Shown here piece by piece: positions 29,450 to 37,966 of a stretch of DNA of 64,000 nucleotides (position 1 is the first letter of the stretch; every line of letters starts with the position of its first letter). The notes beneath the pieces were generated by a model. It was given only the letters and a program-made list of their open reading frames with translations, had not been told where the DNA came from and ran no database searches. The position numbers were made by a program, and so were the translations under genes. Origin of the DNA: JAWKOK01 sp963765875 (GTDB lineage: Bacteria; Chloroflexota; Anaerolineae; Caldilineales; Caldilineaceae); assembly GCA_963765875.1 (NCBI GenBank), contig CAVXYK010000007.1:372001-436000 (forward strand). Reading direction: 5' to 3'.

Positions 29450-29943
29450 GAGACTACTTCCTCCGTGTTTATTGCGGCCAGTCGACGAGCGATCTGTGCC
29501 AGTGTGTCACCGGTCAGTGGATGGATCCAGGCCGGCGCAACGTCTGCGAGCGGTACAGCGACATGCGGGTAGCGAACAATGTCCGGATCCGGGACTTGGC
29601 TTCCCTCAAGGTCGAGTACAGCATCGCCGTAGAGCGCAATGTCGAGATCAATGGGTCGGGCAGCGAACTTATCATCCGTTCGAACGCGTCCCAGGCTTTC
29701 TTCCACAGAGCGCAGGGTAAACCGTAACTGCTTGGCAGTGAGTTCGGTCTCGATCAAGAGTGCAGCATTGTGGAAGCCTTCCTGCTCGTTTGGCTTTCCA
29801 TCGGCTCCCACGGCTTTCGTCTCGTAGACCGAACTGACTTTCTTACATTTTATTCCCGGCTGGGCCTCAAGGGCTTGTAATGCTGCAGGAATGTTTTTTT
29901 CTTTTTCAATATTTGAACCTAGCGAGATCATTGCGTCGACCAT
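29446..29943 (-). CDS. folK: 6-hydroxymethyl-7,8-dihydropterin pyrophosphokinase
   Basis: 165 residues. It transfers pyrophosphate from ATP to hydroxymethyl-dihydropterin. Diagnostic segments are MISLGSNIEKEKNIPAAL, SSVYETKAVG, EGFHNAALLIET, LGRVRTDDKFAARPIDLDI (the RPIDLD signature) and VRYPHVAVPLADVAP. GAGGA lies upstream. It overlaps folE by four bases, indicating translational coupling. Confidence 0.96.
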   Translation of the reverse strand: MVDAMISLGSNIEKEKNIPAALQALEAQPGIKCKKVSSVYETKAVGADGKPNEQEGFHNAALLIETELTAKQLRFTLRSVEESLGRVRTDDKFAARPIDLDIALYGDAVLDLEGSQVPDPDIVRYPHVAVPLADVAPAWIHPLTGDTLAQIARRLAAINTEEVVS

Positions 29944-29998
29944 GATGTCAGATCCTCGACCTATGAAACTCAGTGACGCTACTGCAAAAACGTAAATT

Positions 29999-30114
29999 AG
30001 CCACAGGTGGCCACTGATAGAAGATCCGTTTCCGCAGATGGTTTTCGGATGTCCACAGCGATCCCAGTCCTATCAGTATCTTATTCTTTTTCTATCTATG
30101 TAAATCTGTGGCGA
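29999..30114. repeat. Dispersed intergenic repeat, CTGTGGCGAAAAA family, copy 1
   Basis: Starts with AGCCACAGGTGGCCACTGA and ends in GTAAATCTGTGGCGAAAAA. The same ends recur at 40655-40795, and relatives occur near 59940 and 60855. It lies between folB and folK. Confidence 0.75.
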
Positions 30115-30168
30115 AAAAGACGATGTGCGGTGGAGTCTTCAGTCCTGACTCGCTAACACTAGCGTCTG

Positions 30169-30555
30169 CTATCCAAGTAACTCAACTCTCGTGCGGTATA
30201 TGGTCAGACCGACCGATTGAGAAAATCGAACAGCGCCAGGTTTTTCCACTGTCAATTCAACTGCATGGATTCGTTCATCTGTCTTCAGGCAGATAAGCAC
30301 TAGATCGGCTGCCAGTTTTTCGACCAAGAGCGGCTCATTTTCTTCGATATGGGCAATCATTGCCTTGGCAGCTGTACGGTAGTTCACTGTTTCTGCAATA
30401 TCGTCGCTGGCTCCGGGCGCTCGAGTATCTGCCCATAAGGTTGCATTGACAAGAATGTCCTGGCGGTTTCGGCGCTCTTCCGGATTAATTCCTACAATGC
30501 CTCGTACTAGTAGGTCCCGGATAAAGATTCGATCAAGATTTTTGTTTTGTTGCAT
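30169..30555 (-). CDS. folB: Dihydroneopterin aldolase
   Basis: 128 residues, normal for FolB, which converts dihydroneopterin to hydroxymethyl-dihydropterin and glycolaldehyde. It has RIFIRDLLVRGIVGINPEER (start strand and active-site Glu), NYRTAAKAMIAHIEENE (Tyr), PLLVEKLAADLVLICL and VELTVEKPGAV (catalytic Lys). First gene of folB-folK-folE; a repeat separates it from folK. Local pteridine synthesis fits the THF-dependent genes nearby. Confidence 0.94.
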   Translation of the reverse strand: MQQNKNLDRIFIRDLLVRGIVGINPEERRNRQDILVNATLWADTRAPGASDDIAETVNYRTAAKAMIAHIEENEPLLVEKLAADLVLICLKTDERIHAVELTVEKPGAVRFSQSVGLTIYRTRVELLG

Positions 30556-31049
30556 TTATCTACGTAGCCTTGACTAATTATCTCTTTGATATTTTGCGCT
30601 TCCCGCAAGGTCTCACTCTTGTCTTTTGCCATAATGGCAGGTCGTTCTGAGTGGAAACATTGTGTTGGCACGGTCCTGACCTCGACGGTATCTCTGTCAA
30701 TTTCACTTTCGGTCTACATTATGCATCACTCTAGACAACGTTACTGTGTGAAACCTTACCTTTTGTTGAAAAAAACTTGTGCAAAATATGTTCAAATGGT
30801 GATTTTTTCTTACCCAATTCTTGTGCCATCGATCTCCCAAGGCCTTCGTGTTGACGCGAACGTCTCTCCTTGACCAAGGCTGCCTTTCCTTATGTTGGGC
30901 AGGATGCTACCGAATGCTGGATCAGCGTACTTGTGGAATTGGGGGCGTCTCAGCCTGGAGGAGTTCGGTTTCGATGTATAAAGGAGGGCGCGGACTGGTT
31001 CGTCAGGCGCAGAGAGGATGGTGGCGTATTATTGAGTCAGAAAACACTC
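30556..31049. other. Intergenic, AT-rich, no recognised gene
   Basis: About 490 bases, lower in GC than the rest around 30720-30830. Open frames here are short or are antisense to the hydrolase gene and show no family signature. It should contain the folB promoter. Confidence 0.4.
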
Positions 31050-31802
31050 TTATTGGATCGATTCGAGCAGCTTCAGGCTTGCTTCCACGACATCAACCTG
31101 TTGGGATTCTCTACTAATGGTCGCTGGATTGTCACCTTCTTGCTCGCCATACCATCCGAACTGGGCATGGTTTCCGCCTTCAATGGCCGTCCACTGGGTC
31201 TGCGCAGGCAGCAGACTTTCGGATTGCTCGATATCTTCGAGCGAAACAAGGCCATCCAGGGTACCGAAAATCGATGCAACAGCAAGATCGGTTTCGCCTG
31301 CCAAAGAACTGCTCTCGGTAGGGTAGGATGCCCATAGCATCAGTCCGTCAATCGCATCGGAATGACCGGCTGCATAGTTTGCTGCCATGCTGCCCCCGAG
31401 CGAGTGGCCGCCAATTACCCATCGATCTACTTCAGGATAGGCGGCTATCACCTCATCTGCACGATTCGGCGAAAGAACCGCCAGGTTTAACGGCATTGGC
31501 ACGATGACCACCATGTATCCGGCCTCCGCAATTGCCCGTGCGGGCGGTGCGTAGGCTCGCGGATCCACTTTGCCTCCGGGGTAGAAGATGAATCCAGTCT
31601 CTGCGTCCTGATCAGTTGGCTCAAAGACGATCCAGGGATCGGTTTGTACCGTAACCGTATCGGTCGATTCCAGCGCCATGAGCGCTTCAGGCATCGGCAT
31701 GGCGGCATCGGAAACCCATTGATAGGCCAAGATCGATGCCACCAACGCGAGACCAAGAATTCCAAATCCGACTCCCCACCAAATCTTACGACGATTTTTC
31801 AT
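31050..31802 (-). CDS. Membrane-anchored alpha/beta hydrolase
   Basis: 250 residues. Residues about 8-28 form a single N-terminal membrane segment (WWGVGFGILGLALVASILA), then an exported hydrolase domain. Features are FIFYPGGKVDPRAYAPPARA (oxyanion region), VIGGHSLGGSMAANYAA (nucleophile elbow with Ser), FGTLDGLVSLEDI (acid Asp) and EGGNHAQFGWYGEQEGD (His). This is the catalytic triad of the PF12695-type family. Substrate unknown; it likely acts on the outer face. Confidence 0.85.
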   Translation of the reverse strand: MKNRRKIWWGVGFGILGLALVASILAYQWVSDAAMPMPEALMALESTDTVTVQTDPWIVFEPTDQDAETGFIFYPGGKVDPRAYAPPARAIAEAGYMVVIVPMPLNLAVLSPNRADEVIAAYPEVDRWVIGGHSLGGSMAANYAAGHSDAIDGLMLWASYPTESSSLAGETDLAVASIFGTLDGLVSLEDIEQSESLLPAQTQWTAIEGGNHAQFGWYGEQEGDNPATISRESQQVDVVEASLKLLESIQ

Positions 31803-32017
31803 CTGAACATTCCCTATTGAAGACCGAAACCTGCCTCAGGCGTGAAGCGGCGGCGAATCAAAGTAGCTACCGGGACCGGCTATCTGACGCTCTCGGCCAA
31901 ACGGTGGACATAATGTGATGTGGATGAACATAATGTGCATTCAATGGAATCTTATGGTACGCTACGGATATCATCGATTCCCATAGTACATCGACACAAT
32001 AATAGCGCTGCTACATC

Positions 32018-32791
32018 ATGGCTGACAAAAAAAACACCTGGGCTAATCAGCAGATCATCTGGGGATGGGTATTCCTAATCTCCGTGACTCTCTTCTTGCT
32101 CTATCTACTTCTCACGTTTTTACTGCCCCACGCGTCTGATGCAAGGGCCCCTTTCTTTGCTGTCGAGCGGACCCCGCCATCATCAATGGTGATCGAAGGC
32201 GCTATGCCGCCTGTCAAGGCGACTGCACTTGCCGAGGCACAGGCGACGCTGAGCGTTGCTGATCAGCAACCCGTTCAAGCAGCGTCCTCTGTTCGAGAGG
32301 CTGCGCAGACGGTATTAGCTGTGACGGCGGAGTCGTTCCAAACGCCCGCTGTGGATGCAACGAAGGTCGCCTCGATATCTGGAGAAAGCGGAGAGGCTTC
32401 AGACGAATCGGACGGGGGCGAAGAATCGACGCCGTCTGGACTTCGGTGGGTGGATTGGGTGCTTAGCGCCATACCAGGACTGACCGCAATCTTGTCATTC
32501 ATCGGTTTGGTCTTCAGCAGCATCATGAAGTGGCGCAGCGATCTCCAGGATGTCGGCCATGACAGCGTCGGCTATGAGCGCGAGCGGCTTCAGTTCGAAA
32601 TGCAGAAACAGCGTTTCGAACTAGACCGGGCTCATCAAGAGGCGTTGCTGGCGCAGCAGCGGCAGGAACTCGCACTGGAGCGAGAACGGCTTGAACTTGC
32701 ACTGATGCGACAAAAAGCAAGGCTGGAAGCCGCCTCCGACGCAGAAGAACCTCGCGACGAGCCCAACGCGCTTGCTTTAGAGACTACATAA
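32018..32791 (+). CDS. Hypothetical membrane protein with C-terminal coiled coil
   Basis: 257 residues, no family recognised. A first membrane helix lies at about 15-38 (WGWVFLISVTLFLLYLLLTF). Then comes an Ala/Ser/Glu-rich low-complexity stretch to about 140, a second helix at about 150-172 (LSAIPGLTAILSFIGLVFSS), and a long Gln/Glu/Arg heptad region (QKQRFELDRAHQEALLAQQR onward). The topology suggests an outer loop and a cytosolic coiled coil. It is followed directly by a 33-bp-arm palindrome. Confidence 0.6.
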   Translation: MADKKNTWANQQIIWGWVFLISVTLFLLYLLLTFLLPHASDARAPFFAVERTPPSSMVIEGAMPPVKATALAEAQATLSVADQQPVQAASSVREAAQTVLAVTAESFQTPAVDATKVASISGESGEASDESDGGEESTPSGLRWVDWVLSAIPGLTAILSFIGLVFSSIMKWRSDLQDVGHDSVGYERERLQFEMQKQRFELDRAHQEALLAQQRQELALERERLELALMRQKARLEAASDAEEPRDEPNALALETT

Positions 32792-32792
32792 T

Positions 32793-32859
32793 AAAACGCT
32801 CAATTAAGAAATAGAGGGCCGGCAGTCTGCCGGCCCTCTATTTCTTAATTGAGCGTTTT
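32793..32859. terminator. Giant bidirectional palindrome terminator (33-bp arms)
   Basis: Arms 32793-32825 and 32827-32859 are perfectly complementary with a single central base. The ends are AAAACGCTC and GAGCGTTTT(T). It begins one base after the stop of the plus-strand gene and 34 bp from the stop of the converging minus-strand gene. Confidence 0.92.
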
Positions 32860-32893
32860 TATGAGTTGCTGAAGACTATTAATCGTTGGCGTC

Positions 32894-34768
32894 CTATGGG
32901 CCCCAATCGACCATCTGCGCATCGTCGAATCCGTACTCAATAGGAACATCGATAGGCAATGGACGTTGGTTGCTGCCGTCGGAATTCATGACCCAGATGC
33001 GCCATTCGCCCGCTTCGTGGTCTGGCTCCCGGTTACTCAGAAAGACAATCTGTTGTCCGTCAGGACTCCAGGCCGGAGTCACGTTGGACGGCAGTTCCTC
33101 AACAAGCGTGAATTCAGGCCGGGTGAGTGCTCTGCGGCCTGAGCCGTCAGGATTGATCGTGTAGATCTCCCAATGGCTGGCCTCGCGCTGGTCAAAGATA
33201 ATCTGTCCGCCATCCGTCTGCCAATCGGGATCATGATGATACTGCTTAAGAATGTCGAAATAGACCAGTTCCGTGTCGGCATCGCGTCGATCCTGTGTGA
33301 TCTGGATGCCGGCTCTTGACTGGTAAACGATCCCATTGCTGCTCCAGTCGGGCGCCTTGGCCGTCGCAAGCGCGACCAAATCTTGATAGTTGCTGCCGTC
33401 AGCGTCGATGCGAGCCAGGTGAAATTGGCGCTCCTTGGTTTTGCGAAGATCGTCCAGGTTCAATCCAGGCTTATTGGCGTTGATCCATTCGATCTCCATG
33501 CAACGACCATCGCTCAATACGTAGCAATCTGTAAGTTCATCGCCGCGCACAAAGACGATACGATTCCCATCAGGGCTCCACTTCGGCGAGCGCAGCCAAT
33601 CCCTCTCCCCAAAAATCTGTCGTTCGTTGCTGCCGTCGGCGTTGATGATGTACACGCCATTATTGTTGTTGCTACGTGTGAAGGCGATCTGGCTGCCGTC
33701 AGGGCTGAGCGCTGGGTCGATTCCAGTGGTGAGGAGCGATAGACTGCCGCTGCCCATCTCGTAGAGATAGATGCCGTCGCCCCCGCGGTTCTGGAAGACG
33801 AGTTTGCCGCTAAGCCCCGCCGGCCTTGCCGAAAGCGTGGGGCTTTTGGACTGTGATGCTGTTTCGCCGCCGACCTTTTGTGGCATGGCAACGTTTGCTT
33901 CTTTCGCGGCTGATTTCATCGTCGAAGAAGCGTCGTTGGAAGAGACACCGGTGGAAGAAACACCGGTGGAAGAGACGCCGGTGGAAGAGACACTGTTGCC
34001 CAACGAAACGTAGTCAGCGCTAACCCAACCGGTCTCTGCTTTGTCGTTGCCGGCGGCAGACAACTCAATCTCAATCCATTTTCCATCATCGCTCTTACCG
34101 AGGACGACATAGCGTTCGCCCGGCAGCGCTTTCGCAACGACTGGATGCCGGGAGCCTGCGCCACTGCGTACATTGAGCCGGCTATCCTCGACAATTACCG
34201 TGGCAGTGAGCGCGCTCGTTGTGGCATCAGAAATCGAAGCGGTGGATGTGATAGTCTGGCTCGGGTCAACTGCTGACGATTGAGGATCAGTCGACGGATC
34301 AGGCGCAGGCATGACCGGGTCGATGGTCACTTTTTCGCTGGGCAGACGATTGCTGCGCACGATGATGATTGCATCACTGGGGGCCCATCCCGCCAGCAAT
34401 TGTTCGCTCTCGACAAAAAGCCACCTGTCATCGTCTGAGCGCATGTAGACGGTGACGGCTGCACCCGGCGGTAACTCGGTGACAAGCTCGCCGGTCACTT
34501 CTTCCCAGATCAACGCGCCGCTACCCCCCACAACACCGCTGAGCACGGGATCGGGCTCTTCTTGAGCCGATGCCGAGTATGCCAGCAACGAGTGTGGTCT
34601 GGCGATTGTCGCTCCAAGTACAAGGCCCGCAGTGGCGAGCCCGAACAGAATGGCAAACGATAATGGGCGCAATCGGCCGCTAGGTTTCGGCGTCTTCTCA
34701 GCTGCCCTTTGAAAGTGAACGATGAATGTCTGAACGATGAAACTCCAAAATAGGTACACGTATTTCAT
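32894..34768 (-). CDS. Secreted SH3b plus TolB-like beta-propeller protein
   Basis: About 624 residues from an ATG at 34768, four bases after the HlyD-like stop. An N-terminal membrane/signal segment (PLSFAILFGLATAGLVLGAT) is followed by two bacterial SH3-like regions (GAAVTVYMRSDDDRWLFVES and SRLNVRSGAGSRHPVVAKAL). Then come a Ser/Thr linker with tandem VSSTG repeats and PD40/TolB-type propeller blades (ALSPDGSQIAFTRS, KWSPDGNRIVFVRG, AWSPDGQQIVFLSN). Blades of this type bind partner proteins or cell-wall material. No enzyme motif seen. Probably co-transcribed with the HlyD-like gene. Confidence 0.8.
   Translation of the reverse strand: MKYVYLFWSFIVQTFIVHFQRAAEKTPKPSGRLRPLSFAILFGLATAGLVLGATIARPHSLLAYSASAQEEPDPVLSGVVGGSGALIWEEVTGELVTELPPGAAVTVYMRSDDDRWLFVESEQLLAGWAPSDAIIIVRSNRLPSEKVTIDPVMPAPDPSTDPQSSAVDPSQTITSTASISDATTSALTATVIVEDSRLNVRSGAGSRHPVVAKALPGERYVVLGKSDDGKWIEIELSAAGNDKAETGWVSADYVSLGNSVSSTGVSSTGVSSTGVSSNDASSTMKSAAKEANVAMPQKVGGETASQSKSPTLSARPAGLSGKLVFQNRGGDGIYLYEMGSGSLSLLTTGIDPALSPDGSQIAFTRSNNNNGVYIINADGSNERQIFGERDWLRSPKWSPDGNRIVFVRGDELTDCYVLSDGRCMEIEWINANKPGLNLDDLRKTKERQFHLARIDADGSNYQDLVALATAKAPDWSSNGIVYQSRAGIQITQDRRDADTELVYFDILKQYHHDPDWQTDGGQIIFDQREASHWEIYTINPDGSGRRALTRPEFTLVEELPSNVTPAWSPDGQQIVFLSNREPDHEAGEWRIWVMNSDGSNQRPLPIDVPIEYGFDDAQMVDWGP
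33937..33995. repeat. Four 15-bp in-frame tandem repeats (VSSTG)
   Basis: Unit GTGGAAGAGACACCG on the plus strand, repeated about four times inside the linker of the TolB-like gene, encoding VSSTG on the minus strand. Length-variable by slippage. Confidence 0.85.
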
Positions 34769-34772
34769 TCTG

Positions 34773-36119
34773 CTAGTCACTGCTGGCGTCGCCTTCTGTC
34801 TGCTCTTCTTGCTGATCTTCCGGGGCAAGGAAACTGGCTGACGCCGTCATACCCGGACGCACATCGTCAAGCGCTTCATCTGTGAAGAGAATCGTGACAG
34901 GGAAAGTCACCGAACCGGTCTCAGTCTCACTGACCGGGGCAATTCTCTCGACAACGCCGTTGTGGATACGATCCGAAAAAGCGTAGAGGGAGATCGCCAC
35001 AGGCTGGCCTTCAATGACCTGGGAGATGTCAGTCTGCTCAACATTGACAACCAGTTTCAGCCTGTTGGTGTCGGCGAGAGTGGCAACGTGGCTGCCTGAA
35101 TTGCCGCTCTGACCAGGCTCGACGCTCAGATCAAGAATTGTGCCGTCGATAGGGGCCCGTACGCTGGCGTTCTGCAGATTCAGCTCGGCCTGATCTAGAT
35201 CCAGAAGCGCTTTGCGCACTGTTAGCTCCGCCATGCGAACATCTGCGTCATCCGGCGCACGCGTTAGCTTGTCGAGAGCCGCTTCAGCTGCCGCAACCTG
35301 AGCCTGGGCGTCAGCCAGCGCCGCGGGCGTCGGCTTTTCTTTGAGGCGATTGTATTCATCCTGGGCGGACTGCGCAGCGCTCAGCGCCGATAGAAGATCG
35401 GCCCGTTCCGTAGGTTTGCTTGCCTCCTCAAAGCCTGCCTTGGCCGCTTCATAAGCGATAGTGGCCCGTTGTAGGTTGTCGGCGGCATCGGTGGCGGCAG
35501 CCTCCGGCAGCCAGGCGATCTTGTCGTATTCACGCTGCGCCTCTTGAAGATTTACTTCGGCTTGAGCCAAGGATGCCCGTGTTTGATTGATCTGGGCCGG
35601 GGTCGGACCTTCTTTGAGTAGCGCATGCCTAGCCCAGGCTGCCTCGACCTTATTGGCTTGGGCCTGAAGCTCCTCATCAGTTGGCCCGTCAGAGACGAGG
35701 GCAAGATTTTCCCGAGCCTGAAGCAGATTGGCTTCAGCGACGGCAACGTCGCTCTCCTCAGGCGTGTCGGTCAACTCCTCCAGGCCGATCCGTGCAGTCT
35801 CAAGACCGATTTCGGCGCGCTCGAGTGCATCCTCCAAGCGACTGGTTTCCAGGGCCATAATGATATCGCCCGCTTCAACCAGATCGCCGACCTCGGCAGC
35901 GACATCGTTGACTATGCCGCTGGTTTCCAGGACGACCTGATGACGACCGATCAACTCGACACGTCCCACAGCCGCTAGATCTGACGTAACGGCAACAGGA
36001 TTGGATTCTTGAAGAAATGTAGACGCCTGCACCTCTTCAACCGGCAATACCAGGGTGTTGACCCCGATAAATGTTAATATAATGAAGGGTAATGCCACGC
36101 GGCGTAGTGTGAGATTCAT
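34773..36119 (-). CDS. HlyD/RND-type membrane fusion (periplasmic adaptor) protein
   Basis: 448 residues from an ATG at 36119 with AGGAGA upstream. An N-terminal signal/anchor (VALPFIILTFIGVNTLVLP) is followed by a first biotinyl-lipoyl half (GIVNDVAAEVGDLVEAGDII). A long Ala/Glu-rich helical hairpin then has repeats of the form EGPTPAQINQTRASL / EKPTPAALADAQAQV / GPTDEELQAQANKV. It ends with the second lipoyl half (ASVRAPIDGTILDLSVEPGQ) and a beta-barrel. Such adaptors join ABC (MacB-like) or RND pumps. No pump gene is adjacent; the next gene downstream encodes the SH3/TolB-like secreted protein. Confidence 0.85.
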   Translation of the reverse strand: MNLTLRRVALPFIILTFIGVNTLVLPVEEVQASTFLQESNPVAVTSDLAAVGRVELIGRHQVVLETSGIVNDVAAEVGDLVEAGDIIMALETSRLEDALERAEIGLETARIGLEELTDTPEESDVAVAEANLLQARENLALVSDGPTDEELQAQANKVEAAWARHALLKEGPTPAQINQTRASLAQAEVNLQEAQREYDKIAWLPEAAATDAADNLQRATIAYEAAKAGFEEASKPTERADLLSALSAAQSAQDEYNRLKEKPTPAALADAQAQVAAAEAALDKLTRAPDDADVRMAELTVRKALLDLDQAELNLQNASVRAPIDGTILDLSVEPGQSGNSGSHVATLADTNRLKLVVNVEQTDISQVIEGQPVAISLYAFSDRIHNGVVERIAPVSETETGSVTFPVTILFTDEALDDVRPGMTASASFLAPEDQQEEQTEGDASSD

Positions 36120-36407
36120 CGATCCATTCTCCTGGCACATCAGATGTGCAATTTTGCGCGGATGAATTTGTGGGAGAAACCTATGCCGACGGCCATTGGT
36201 ATTCCTTGTACGAGAGCCGTCGAAAGCCTTGCTCATTATCTTAGGATTAGAGCCGGCTGTCAATTCGAGGTGTTTTGTTGCAGAAATCCCAATTACGGCG
36301 TCTTACTTGCATTCGAATCAGAATTGATCGATGGTATCATAGGGGTAAGAGTGAGTGGCTGTAAACTATATTCGAGAATTGAACAATCCTTCATAAAGGA
36401 GAACACA

Positions 36408-36815
36408 ATGAGTCAGAGTCAAGATGTTGCAGGCTCCCTGACCGCTGAGCTTGCTATTAGCTACGAAGATGCCATCCCCATGGTGACCGAGGCGCTCAAG
36501 GCGGAAGGGTTTGGCGTTCTAACCCAGATCGATATGAAAGCAACGCTCAAGGCCAAGATTGATGCGGACTTTCGCAAATATGTGATCCTTGGCGCCTGTA
36601 ATCCCAAGCTCGCCAACATTGCATTGAATGAGTCGCTTGATGTCGGACTTTTGCTGCCATGCAATGTGATTGTCTACGAGGAGGGCGACGGCAGTGTCGT
36701 TTCGATCGTCGACCCGCTCCAGATGCTTGATGTATCCGAACGACCCGAGTTTGCCGAAATCGCCAACGAGGCGCAGGCAAAGCTGCAGCGTGTTGCCAGT
36801 TCCCTGAAGGCATGA
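36408..36815 (+). CDS. DUF302 family protein
   Basis: 135 residues from an ATG at 36408 with AAGGAG upstream. It has ISYEDAIPMVTEALKAEGFG, LTQIDMKATLKAKID, YVILGACNPKLANIALN and VGLLLPCNVIVYEEGDGSVV, which are the DUF302 family hallmarks. Function is not established. It sits 200 bp upstream of csoR and is often found near metal or redox genes. The C in GACNP and in LPCN are the only prominent thiols. Confidence 0.88.
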   Translation: MSQSQDVAGSLTAELAISYEDAIPMVTEALKAEGFGVLTQIDMKATLKAKIDADFRKYVILGACNPKLANIALNESLDVGLLLPCNVIVYEEGDGSVVSIVDPLQMLDVSERPEFAEIANEAQAKLQRVASSLKA

Positions 36816-36939
36816 TCTTCCCGATCCGCACAAGTGATCGACTGTGTCGCGAGCCGGTGGATGCCACGTCTTCCGCCGGCTCGTCGCGTTCATGCGTGCT
36901 TTCTGATGCTGTTGAATTCGCGCAATATGCAATCTCCGC

Positions 36940-36969
36940 TTGACACCAAGCCCCGAACTCATATATACT
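36940..36969 (+). promoter_or_regulatory. Sigma-70-type promoter of csoR-copZ
   Basis: TTGACA (36940-36945), an 18-base spacer, then TATACT (36964-36969). The inferred transcription start is near 36976, immediately before the CsoR-like operator, so repressor binding would block initiation. Confidence 0.75.
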
Positions 36970-36977
36970 CCCGATAG

Positions 36978-36996
36978 ACCCCCTCCCCTGGGGGGT
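36978..36996 (+). promoter_or_regulatory. CsoR-type copper operator
   Basis: ACCCCCTCCCCTGGGGGGT, a C-tract/G-tract inverted repeat like known CsoR operators. It overlaps the inferred start site and lies 35 bp before the csoR ATG, which predicts copper-relieved autoregulation. Confidence 0.8.
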
Positions 36997-37030
36997 GCGG
37001 TTAGTATGAAATTGGATAGGAGTGATTTAC

Positions 37031-37309
37031 ATGTTAGATGACGTTACACGCAAGGCGGTTAGCCAGCGGCTGGCCAGTGCCGCCGGTCACATCAAGGGCG
37101 TTGAGCGCATGGTAGATGAGGATACCTATTGCATTGACGTTATCAAGCAGATCCAGGCAGTACAGGCTGCGCTCAATAAGGTCAATACGATCATTCTCGA
37201 CAACCATTTGCGCACTTGCGTTACGACCGCCATCCAGGGCGATGATGCAGGCGAGCGCGAGGCGGTTCTGGAAGAGATCACGAGTGTTTTTACAATGACG
37301 AGCAAATAA
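37031..37309 (+). CDS. csoR: Copper-sensing repressor, CsoR family
   Basis: 92 residues from an ATG at 37031 with GGAG upstream. All-helical CsoR/RcnR/FrmR fold: RLASAAGHIKGVERMVDEDT, then YCIDVIKQIQAVQAALNKV and NHLRTCV. The Cys in YCIDV with His and Cys in NHLRTC gives the C-H-C Cu(I) triad of true CsoR. Apo-protein represses; Cu(I) releases DNA. An operator-like palindrome overlaps the promoter upstream, and copZ and copA follow. Confidence 0.93.
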   Translation: MLDDVTRKAVSQRLASAAGHIKGVERMVDEDTYCIDVIKQIQAVQAALNKVNTIILDNHLRTCVTTAIQGDDAGEREAVLEEITSVFTMTSK

Positions 37310-37325
37310 AGAAGGAGTTGCAACC

Positions 37326-37532
37326 ATGTCAAGCAAAACTGTGAAAGTTCCGGCCATAAATTGCGGCCATTGCACCAATACGATCGAGATGGAAGTAGGT
37401 GAACTGACCGGCGTGACCGGCGTCAGCGCCGACGTAGAGTCGAAGCAGGTTACCATCGAATGGAGCGATCCCGCCGACTGGGCGCAGATCGAATCCTTAT
37501 TGCAGGAGATCGATTTTCCGCCCGAGCAGTAG
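37326..37532 (+). CDS. copZ: CopZ-like copper chaperone (HMA domain)
   Basis: 68 residues, one heavy-metal-associated domain. It has the metal loop PAINCGHCTNTI (CxxC), then GVTGVSADVESKQVTIEW and LLQEIDFPPE. It binds Cu(I) and hands it to the P-type ATPase encoded downstream. GGAG precedes the ATG, 16 bp after csoR. A palindromic element separates it from copA. Confidence 0.9.
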   Translation: MSSKTVKVPAINCGHCTNTIEMEVGELTGVTGVSADVESKQVTIEWSDPADWAQIESLLQEIDFPPEQ

Positions 37533-37580
37533 GAATCATGGGTGAACCAAGTGGTACACGGCAGGGCGATTCTTAGTATT

Positions 37581-37854
37581 CGTAGGGCGGGTGTCCTTAC
37601 CCGCCGGAGCCAAACGCGTAAGGACACCCATAGGCGTCGAGCTAAGCGTTGCGTCTCGCGTTGCCGTCGATTTCGGCAGGGATGAATCCCGCCGCTAACA
37701 GCGAAAAGCCGCCTCAGCGGCTGAGCTCTAGCGCCTGAGGGCGCTTTTCGATGTTAGCAGCCGGCTTCAGCCGTTGCTGCACGCCGGTTTGAACCGGTGA
37801 TGGGTTTAACATAATCCTTAGCTTGATGCGCATGGTAAGGAAACCCGCCCTACG
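37581..37854. repeat. 274-bp MITE-like element inside the copper operon
   Basis: Terminal inverted repeats CGTAGGGCGGGTGTCCTTACC and GGTAAGGAAACCCGCCCTACG match at 20 of 21 bases. It contains internal hairpins (37703-37750, GAAAAGC.. / ..GCGCTTTTC) but no ORF. The same GTAGGGCGGG end forms the terminator-like hairpin at 40839. Confidence 0.85.
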
Positions 37855-37966
37855 ATGAGTGTCTAGGTCCTTTTTTGGCGAACGACTTGAGGTAGCCGCA
37901 GTCTGAACTTGGCCCTCATCAATTCTGATGAGGCATCGAGGAACTGGCGGCTTATGGAGAGTATCA

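Noticed and set aside
30870..31337. 155-aa ORF
   Set aside because: Mostly antisense to the alpha/beta hydrolase and without a family signature.
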